Positions 32,686 to 38,445 of a DNA stretch of 38,445 nucleotides are shown here, piece after piece. Made by a program: the position numbers and the translations under genes. The notes below the pieces were generated by a model. That model was not told the DNA's origin and searched no databases. It worked only from the letters and a program-made list of their open reading frames with translations. The stretch comes from Bacillota bacterium (GTDB lineage Bacteria; Bacillota; Sulfobacillia; JAJYWN01; JAJZPE01), in contig JAJYMC010000046.1 in the NCBI GenBank assembly GCA_021787335.1, positions 1 through 38,445 of the forward strand, read 5' to 3'. Position 1 is the stretch's first letter. Every line of letters starts with the position of its first letter.

Positions 32686-33639
32686 TTGGTCAGCGTCAAC
32701 AAAGAAACGATGAAGCTCGTTCGCCGGGTCATCGATGAGGCCGACCGCTTGGATGCAGCCGTCTCCCGCCTCCCGTCCGGGGCGACGGTCATCGACATGG
32801 GCGTGAACCGCAACGGCGGCTGGGAGGCCGGGCGTCTCTTCAGCGAGATGACCATGGGCACGCTGGGTGCCGCCTCGCTGGACCAGTTCATGCTCGGCGA
32901 CGTCTATCTGCCGTCCATCGACGTCCACATCGACCAGCCGCTGATCGCCACCTTCGGCTGTCAGATCGCCGGTTGGCAGGTCAGTTCAGGGGCCTTCTCG
33001 GTCATCGGTTCGGGCCCGGCCCGGACCCAGGGGAAGCTCAAGAGCGACAGCTACGTCCATTACGTCGATTACCGCGACGACAACGACGAAGTCGTCCTGT
33101 GCCTGCAGATGGACGCCCTCCCCACCGATGACGTGGCCGTCTCGGTGGCCAAGGCCTGCGGTACGACGCCTGACAAGGTCTACCTACCCGTCGCCTCCAA
33201 CACCTCGATCACCACGTCCGTCCAGGTCTCGGCGCGCTCCGTCGAGCAGACCATCCACCGGCTCCAGGAGGAGGGCTTCCCCATCGACTCCATCCTGTGG
33301 GCCTGGGGCACCGCTCCCATCGCCCCGGTCGCCGACGACAAGTTGAAGACGATGGGCCGTATCAACGACGCCATCCTCTATGGCGCCGTGTCCGACTTCT
33401 GGGTCCGGACAACCGACGAGGCCTGCGAGCGCGTCATCGGCCGGATCGTCAGCGAGGCGGTGGGGGCGCGGCCCAAGCCGTTCGCCGACATCTTCATCGA
33501 GCACAACCGGGACTTCTACCAGATCCCGCACAACATCCACTCCCCGGCGCGGGTTCATCTGCACAACCTGGCCACCGGCCGCTCCTTCGCCGCTGGGCAC
33601 GTGGACTATGACCTCCTGAAAGAGAGCTTCCTAAAGTGA
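32686..33639 (+). CDS. Methenyltetrahydromethanopterin cyclohydrolase homologue (Mch-like)
   Basis: Homologue (317 aa) of the enzyme that interconverts N5,N10-methenyl- and N5-formyl-tetrahydromethanopterin in methanogens and methylotrophs. Family marks run the full length: ATVIDMGVNRNGGWEAGRLF (33-52), GSGPART (108-114), VYLPVASNTSITTSVQVSAR (165-184) and APIAPVADDKLKTMGRINDAI (210-230). A C-terminal PARVHLHNLATGRSFAAGHV follows (287-306). Arg184 and Glu187 (R-S-V-E) align with the Arg and Glu I recall as catalytic in archaeal Mch. TTG 32686 lies 1 nt after lipA, with AGGGGG 7 nt upstream. It sits between lipA and E1 of a lipoamide complex, with no other methanopterin gene in the window, so its substrate may not be methanopterin. 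Confidence 0.88.
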   Translation: MVSVNKETMKLVRRVIDEADRLDAAVSRLPSGATVIDMGVNRNGGWEAGRLFSEMTMGTLGAASLDQFMLGDVYLPSIDVHIDQPLIATFGCQIAGWQVSSGAFSVIGSGPARTQGKLKSDSYVHYVDYRDDNDEVVLCLQMDALPTDDVAVSVAKACGTTPDKVYLPVASNTSITTSVQVSARSVEQTIHRLQEEGFPIDSILWAWGTAPIAPVADDKLKTMGRINDAILYGAVSDFWVRTTDEACERVIGRIVSEAVGARPKPFADIFIEHNRDFYQIPHNIHSPARVHLHNLATGRSFAAGHVDYDLLKESFLK

Positions 33640-33683
33640 CCGACCCGGCCGTGGCCAGATCATAGGAAAGCGAGGTTCAGCCA

Positions 33684-34664
33684 GTGTCGACCGACAAGCA
33701 GACGCTTCTCGATTACTACCGCAAGATGGTCCTCATCCGGCGCTTCGAGGAGACCATGGAAGAGCACGCCAGGAAGGGCTACATCCCGGGCTTCCTCCAC
33801 CTCGGCATCGGCCAGGAGGCCGCCCAGGTCGGAACGATGGCCTCCTTCCAACCTGGGGACTACGTCCTACCAGATCACCGGAGCCATGGCGTATGCCTGA
33901 TGGTCGGCACGCCGACGCGCGAAGTCATGGCCGAGATCTTCGGCAAGAAGACCGGCACCAACGGCGGACGCGGCGGCAGCATGCACGTCGCCGACTTCAA
34001 GCGGGGCAACGTGGGCAACAACGCCATCCAGGGTTCGACCATGGCCACGGCCTGCGGCCTGGCCCTGGCGGCCCAGGTCAAGAAGACGAAGTCGGTCACC
34101 TTCGAGTTCATCGGGGACGGCACGGTCGGCCGGGGTGAGTTCCACGAGAGCCTCAACCTGGCCGGCATCTGGAAGCTCCCGATCGTCTATGTCCTCGTCA
34201 ACAACGGCTACGCCATCTCCACCCGGGCGACCGACGCGCATCCCCTGGCCGACCTGGCCAAGATGGGCTGCGCTTACAAAGTCCCCGGGATCACCGTGGA
34301 TGGCAACGACGTCGAGGCCGTCCAGGCCGCCGCCAAAGAGGCGACCGACCGGGCCCGTCGTGGCGATGGGGCGACCATCATCGAGCTGAAGACCTACCGT
34401 TGGCAGGGCCACTTCTCCGGCGACCCGGCCTCCTACCGTCCTGAGGAAGAGGTCAAGGCCTGGAAGGAAAAGTGCCCCATCAAGCGCTTGCGCGAGAAAC
34501 TCCTCAAGCCGAAGATGGCCGACGAGGCCGCCCTCAAGGCCATCGAGGACGATGTCGAGCGGGAGATCCAGGACGCCCTCAAGTTCTCCATCGACAGCCC
34601 CGCTCCGACCATCGCTGACGCCCTGTCCTTCGTCTACGTCGGGAGAGAGGTGACCGGCAAGTGA
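33684..34664 (+). CDS. TPP-dependent dehydrogenase E1 alpha subunit (pyruvate/acetoin type)
   Basis: Alpha half of the thiamine-diphosphate E1, 326 aa. The TPP motif runs from GDG at residues 144-146 to NN at 173-174. HLGIGQEAAQVG (39-50), GGRGGSMH (94-101) and YRWQGHFSGDP are typical of acetoin- or pyruvate-dehydrogenase E1 alpha. It most resembles the AcoA-like group, but branched-chain or other 2-oxo acids remain possible. GTG 33684 has GAGG 8 nt upstream. It follows the Mch-like gene by 44 nt and its stop overlaps the E1 beta start (GTGA). Confidence 0.93.
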   Translation: MSTDKQTLLDYYRKMVLIRRFEETMEEHARKGYIPGFLHLGIGQEAAQVGTMASFQPGDYVLPDHRSHGVCLMVGTPTREVMAEIFGKKTGTNGGRGGSMHVADFKRGNVGNNAIQGSTMATACGLALAAQVKKTKSVTFEFIGDGTVGRGEFHESLNLAGIWKLPIVYVLVNNGYAISTRATDAHPLADLAKMGCAYKVPGITVDGNDVEAVQAAAKEATDRARRGDGATIIELKTYRWQGHFSGDPASYRPEEEVKAWKEKCPIKRLREKLLKPKMADEAALKAIEDDVEREIQDALKFSIDSPAPTIADALSFVYVGREVTGK

Positions 34665-35641
34665 GGACCCTCAACTACAAGGAAGCTCTCAACGAAGCCC
34701 TTCATCAGGAAATGGCCAACGACAGCCGGGTCATCGTCCTCGGCGAGGACGTCGCCCGGATGGGCGGCGACTTCGGGGTGACCATGGGGCTTCTGGACAA
34801 GTTCGGCCCGGACCGCGTCCGCGACACGCCGCTCTCCGAGGCGGCCATCATCGGCGCGGCCAACGGCGCCGCTTTCTGCGGGCTCAGGCCGGTGGCCGAG
34901 ATAATGTTCGCCGACTTCATCACCGAGTGCTACGACCAACTCGTCAACAACAGCGCCAAGGCCCGTTACATGTTCAACGGGCAGGTGATGGCCCCGATCG
35001 TTGTACGGACCGCGTCCGGCGCCGGCTTCCGGGCCGCCTACCACCACTCGCAGAACATCGAGGCCTGGTTCATGAACATCCCCGGCTTGACCGTCGTCGC
35101 CCCGGCGACCCCCCATGACGCCAAGGGGCTCCTCATCGCCTCCATCCGTGACGACAACCCGATCATCTTCCTCGAGCACAAGATGCTCTACGGCACCAGC
35201 GGCGAGGTCCCGGAGGAGCCCTACGCCCTGCCCATCGGCGTGGCCGAGGTCAAGCGTCCGGGCACCGACGTGACCATCGTCTCCAGCATGAAACAGCTCC
35301 ATTACGCCCTGGCCGTGGCCGACCAGCTGGCCGCCGAAGAGGAGATCTCCTGCGAGGTCATCGACCTGCGGACGATCAAGCCCTTCGACAAGGCGACCAT
35401 CCTCTCGTCGGTCAAGAAGACCGGCCGCGTGGTCCTGGTCAACGAGGCCCCGAAGACCGGCAGCATTAACGCGGAGATCTCGGCGGTCATCACGGAGGAG
35501 GCCTTCAGGGACCTGAAGGCTCCGGTCGAACGGGTCAACAGCCTCGACGTCCCGGTCGGCTTCGCCCCCGTCCTCGAGGACTATGTCATCCCGGGTCCGG
35601 CCGAAATCGCCAAGGCCGTCCGCAAGGTGGTCGACTATTAA
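34661..35641 (+). CDS. TPP-dependent dehydrogenase E1 beta subunit
   Basis: Beta half of E1, 326 aa, completing the alpha2beta2 decarboxylase. Visible marks are LGEDVARMGGDFGVT (27-41), DTPLSEAAIIGAANGAA with the TPP-contacting Glu60, and YHHSQNIEAWF with active-site His residues. FLEHKMLYG and the transketolase C-terminal domain follow (EVIDLRTIKPFDKATI). The GTG start overlaps the alpha stop. Length and features fit acetoin or pyruvate dehydrogenase beta subunits; substrate not resolved. Confidence 0.94.
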   Translation: MRTLNYKEALNEALHQEMANDSRVIVLGEDVARMGGDFGVTMGLLDKFGPDRVRDTPLSEAAIIGAANGAAFCGLRPVAEIMFADFITECYDQLVNNSAKARYMFNGQVMAPIVVRTASGAGFRAAYHHSQNIEAWFMNIPGLTVVAPATPHDAKGLLIASIRDDNPIIFLEHKMLYGTSGEVPEEPYALPIGVAEVKRPGTDVTIVSSMKQLHYALAVADQLAAEEEISCEVIDLRTIKPFDKATILSSVKKTGRVVLVNEAPKTGSINAEISAVITEEAFRDLKAPVERVNSLDVPVGFAPVLEDYVIPGPAEIAKAVRKVVDY

Positions 35642-35681
35642 GAGCGACACCCAAGACGGGCACTCCGGAGGAGTGGTTCAG

Positions 35682-37208
35682 TTGGAGCAACCCCTGCTTG
35701 AAATGCACGGTATGACCAAACGGTTTCCCGGCGTGCTGGCCAACGACCGCATCGACCTGACGGTCGGGAAGGGTGAGATCCACGCCCTCCTTGGCGAGAA
35801 CGGCTCGGGCAAGACGACCCTGATGAACATCCTCTACGGCCTGTACCAACCCGACGCCGGAGAGGTCTTGTTCGAAGGCAAGCGCCTCAAGGCCAAGTCC
35901 CCGGGGCAGGCCATCGACGCCGGCATCGGCATGGTCCACCAGCACTTCATGCTGGTCCAAGCCTTCAGCGTCACGGAGAACGTCATCCTGGGGATGAAGT
36001 CCAAGCGCGAACCCCTGCTGGGGCTGGCCCAGGCCGAAGCCGAGGTCAAGGCCCTGAGCGAGAAGTACGGCCTCAAGGTCGACCCCCGGGCCAAGATCTG
36101 GCAACTCTCCGTGGGCGAGCAGCAACGCGTGGAGATCCTGAAAGCCCTCCACCGCCATGCCCGTCTGCTTATCCTGGATGAACCGACCGCTGTCCTGACC
36201 CCGCAGGAAGCGGAGGAGCTGTCCGCCATCCTACGGTCGCTGGCCGCCGAGGGCCGCTCGATCATCTTCATCAGCCACAAGCTGAACGAGGTGATGGGCG
36301 TCTCGAGCAAGGTGACCGTCCTCCGGGCCGGCCGGGCCATCGACACCGTCGAGACGGTCAAGACGAGCGAGGCCGAACTGGCCCGGATGATGGTCGGCCG
36401 CGAGGTGGTCTTCCGGATCGACAAGAAGCCCGCCGAGCCCAAGGAGGTCATCCTCCAGATCGACGGCCTGAAGGCGACCGATCAGAAGGACCTGCCGGCC
36501 GTGCGCTCCCTGTCCCTCAACGTCCGGGCGGGGGAGATTCTCGGGGTGGCCGGCGTCGACGGGAACGGGCAGACCGAGTTGGCCGAATGCATCATCGGCG
36601 TCCGCAAGCCCGACGGCGGGCGAGTGGCCGTCTGCGGCCAAGACATCGTCGGCTTGTCGCCGCGTCAGGTCGCCCAGCAGGGGGTCGGGGTCATCCCCGC
36701 CGACCGCCACCATCAGGGCCTGGTCTTGGGCCTCCCGGTGGCCGAGAACCTCATGTTCGGTAACTTCTACTGCGAGCCGTATTCACGTCGCGGCTTCCTC
36801 CAGCTCGGCAAGATGGAGGAGATCGCCAAGAAGCAGATCCAGGAGTTCGACATCCGCACCCCGTCAAGCACGGTCGAGGCGAGGAACCTCTCCGGCGGCA
36901 ATCAGCAGAAGATCGTCCTGGCCCGCGAGCTGTCCAGGTCGCCGAAGCTGATCATCGCCATGTTGCCCACGCGCGGCCTGGACGTCGGGGCGACCGAGTT
37001 CGTCCACCACCGGATCATCGACGCCCGGGACCGCGGGGCGGCCGTCCTCCTCATCTCCACGGAACTCGAAGAGATCCTGTCGCTCTCGGACCGCATCGCC
37101 GTCATGTACGAAGGCGAGATCATGGGGGTGGTCCCCCGCGATGCCGCCGACGTCAATGAGTTGGGCCTGATGATGGCAGGGGCCAAGCGCCTGCCGGAGG
37201 CGTCCTGA
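35682..37208 (+). CDS. Nucleoside/BMP-type ABC importer ATPase (two NBDs fused)
   Basis: Energising subunit of an ABC importer, 508 aa. First NBD: Walker A GENGSGKT (38-45), signature LSVGEQQRVEIL, Walker B LLILDEPT. Second NBD: degenerate Walker A GVAGVDGNGQTELAE, signature LSGGNQQKIV, and MLPTRGLDVGA in place of a catalytic Asp-Glu. That asymmetry is normal for the NupO/YufO and sugar (RbsA-like) groups. TTG 35682 has GGAGGAG 8 nt upstream; the longer frame from 35583 overlaps E1 beta. The two permease genes are not in the window and are probably farther right. Its partner is the BMP lipoprotein that follows. Confidence 0.94.
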   Translation: MEQPLLEMHGMTKRFPGVLANDRIDLTVGKGEIHALLGENGSGKTTLMNILYGLYQPDAGEVLFEGKRLKAKSPGQAIDAGIGMVHQHFMLVQAFSVTENVILGMKSKREPLLGLAQAEAEVKALSEKYGLKVDPRAKIWQLSVGEQQRVEILKALHRHARLLILDEPTAVLTPQEAEELSAILRSLAAEGRSIIFISHKLNEVMGVSSKVTVLRAGRAIDTVETVKTSEAELARMMVGREVVFRIDKKPAEPKEVILQIDGLKATDQKDLPAVRSLSLNVRAGEILGVAGVDGNGQTELAECIIGVRKPDGGRVAVCGQDIVGLSPRQVAQQGVGVIPADRHHQGLVLGLPVAENLMFGNFYCEPYSRRGFLQLGKMEEIAKKQIQEFDIRTPSSTVEARNLSGGNQQKIVLARELSRSPKLIIAMLPTRGLDVGATEFVHHRIIDARDRGAAVLLISTELEEILSLSDRIAVMYEGEIMGVVPRDAADVNELGLMMAGAKRLPEAS

Positions 37209-37356
37209 TTAAAGTGGCCTCATGCTTCAGGTGAATCGCTGTTTCAGCTCGATTGAAGGGGGGGCTGACCTCCGAATACCGCGTCGGGTACCATTGCCGC
37301 ATGATCCAAGTTCGCTGGAACGTCGGACCCACACGAATTCAGGGGGGATTTAAGTC

Positions 37357-38334
37357 GTGAAGCGCTTCCTGATCATCCTGTTGGTTCTCTTGCTCGCCCT
37401 CACCACGCTCGTGGCGGGCTGCTCGAAGAAGGAGAAGCCTCTGGCCAAGAAGGCCGCGATGATCCTGTCCGGCCCGGTCAACGATGGCGGCTGGAACCAG
37501 AACGCGTATGACGGTCTGACCGCTCTCAAGGAAAAGGACGGCTTCGAAATCGCCGTCTCCGAGAACGTCGCCCAGGCCGACCAGATCAACCTCATGCGGA
37601 ACTACGCGAATCAGGGCTTCAAGTACATCATCGCCAACGGTTTCGAGTACGGTGACGCCATCAAGACGGTCGCCGCCGAGTTCCCGAAGGTCACCTTCAT
37701 CCAGCTCGGTGGGATCCAGCACAACGGCACGAACTCCGACGCCATGCTCTTCACCTCCGGTGAGGCCGGGTACGCCGTCGGCACCCTGGCCGGTCTGATG
37801 ACCAAGACCAACAAGATCGGCTGGGTCGGCGCCATGGACATCCCGAGCATCAAGGCTGACGAGGACAACGCCGTCGCCGCCATCAAGGCCGTCAACCCGA
37901 AGGCCACGGTCGTCTCGGCTTACGTCGGTTCGTGGACGGACGTCGCCAAGGGCAAGGAAGCCGCCCTCGCTCAGATCGCTCAGCATGTCGACGTCATCAT
38001 CGCCAACGGCGACGCCGTCAACCACGGTGTGGCCGAAGCGGTCAAGGGGACCAAGGTGCTCATGGTCGGCTGGTCGCGTGACCAGGCCTCCCTGGCTCCT
38101 GACAACGTCATCACCTCCGTCGTCCAGAGCGGCGCCCCCATCCTTCTCGACCTCGTCGGCAAGGGTGAGGCCGGGCAGCTGAAGGGCGACCTCTACATCA
38201 TGGGCATGGCTGAAGGCGCCCAGGTCCTCGCCCCGTTCAACAAGATCGTTCCCCAGGATGTCCAGGATAAGGTGAACAAGGTCGTCCAGGACCTCAAGGA
38301 CAAGAAGATCACCCTCATCCCGCCGAAGTCATGA
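37357..38334 (+). CDS. BMP-family substrate-binding lipoprotein of ABC importer
   Basis: Membrane-tethered receptor of 325 aa in the PnrA/BMP (Med) family, whose known members bind purine nucleosides and some other cofactors. The signal peptide ends in the lipobox LVAGC with lipidated Cys22. KKAAMILSGPVNDGGWNQNAYDG (about 31-53), NLMRNYANQGFKYIIANGF, DVIIANGDAVNHGV and VGWSRDQASLAPDNVITSVV are family landmarks, including ligand-contact Asp/Trp positions. GTG 37357 follows GGGGGG about 9 nt upstream. The gene order ATPase-then-receptor is reversed from the more usual receptor-first order. Confidence 0.93.
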   Translation: MKRFLIILLVLLLALTTLVAGCSKKEKPLAKKAAMILSGPVNDGGWNQNAYDGLTALKEKDGFEIAVSENVAQADQINLMRNYANQGFKYIIANGFEYGDAIKTVAAEFPKVTFIQLGGIQHNGTNSDAMLFTSGEAGYAVGTLAGLMTKTNKIGWVGAMDIPSIKADEDNAVAAIKAVNPKATVVSAYVGSWTDVAKGKEAALAQIAQHVDVIIANGDAVNHGVAEAVKGTKVLMVGWSRDQASLAPDNVITSVVQSGAPILLDLVGKGEAGQLKGDLYIMGMAEGAQVLAPFNKIVPQDVQDKVNKVVQDLKDKKITLIPPKS

Positions 38335-38395
38335 TCGGCTGAAGACTCGCATCAATGCCTGACGTCTCAGTTTGGATGTGAAGGGTCGGAAAGCG

Positions 38396-38425
38396 CCCCC
38401 GGGGGCCGGAGGGAGGCCCCCGGGG
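38396..38425. terminator. Strong GC hairpin after the BMP gene
   Basis: A perfect 11-bp stem CCCCGGGGGCC/GGCCCCCGGGG with a 7-nt loop, 62 nt past the stop. There is no U-tract, so it may give partial termination or stabilise the abundant receptor mRNA ahead of permease genes outside the window. Confidence 0.6.
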
Positions 38426-38445
38426 TCGAGACCCGGTACAGATCG

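Noticed and set aside
35583-35681. ABC ATPase start at 35583
   Set aside because: It lies inside E1 beta and would add a basic, non-homologous leader; TTG 35682 has a proper ribosome site.

Overview
The window is high-GC (roughly two-thirds G+C) bacterial chromosome, most likely from a spore-forming, deep-branching Bacillota (Firmicutes) lineage. The evidence is a tig-clpP-clpX-lonB-lon neighbourhood that includes LonB, the membrane-anchored Lon paralogue associated with sporulating Firmicutes. Further evidence is a T-box leader on trpS, strong GGAGG-type ribosome binding sites, frequent GTG and TTG starts, and sigma-A-like promoters. No species can be named from the sequence.

Region 1 (1-15020, almost all minus strand) is protein quality control. 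In transcription order it holds T-box/trpS, tig, clpP, clpX, an L,D-transpeptidase, a secreted GH26-like glycosidase coupled to an MFS transporter, lonB, a GNAT acetyltransferase and lon. Lon is cut by the window edge one codon before its expected catalytic lysine. The transpeptidase, GH26, MFS and GNAT genes look like insertions into the conserved clp/lon block. A small membrane-protein gene faces away from lon.

Region 2 (14820-19730) holds a fused pseudouridine synthase/methyltransferase, a 66-codon gene behind it and a 38-residue histone-H1-like peptide. It also holds ychF, eight minus-strand tRNA genes in two transcription units and a 47-residue membrane protein. Several genes here are very short.

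Region 3 (19799-22209) has a membrane-anchored parvulin foldase, a GntR/UTRA regulator and a lone folB.

Region 4 (22277-38334) is the most unusual part: two divergent operons around a 351-bp control region. The leftward operon encodes a DhnA-type aldolase, a zinc alcohol dehydrogenase, an FGGY sugar kinase and an Fe-S flavoprotein. The rightward operon encodes an SDR dehydrogenase, an amidohydrolase of the deaminase type, and E2 (with two peripheral-subunit-binding domains) and E3 of a 2-oxoacid/acetoin dehydrogenase complex. It continues with lipoyl synthase, a clear homologue of methenyltetrahydromethanopterin cyclohydrolase (Mch), E1 alpha and E1 beta, then a nucleoside-type ABC ATPase and a BMP-family binding lipoprotein. 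Read together, this is an import-and-catabolism system. A nucleoside-, pterin- or polyol-like compound could be imported, deaminated, oxidised, phosphorylated, split by the aldolase and finished by a lipoamide-dependent acyl transfer to CoA. The role of the Mch homologue is unknown and is the best candidate here for undescribed biochemistry.
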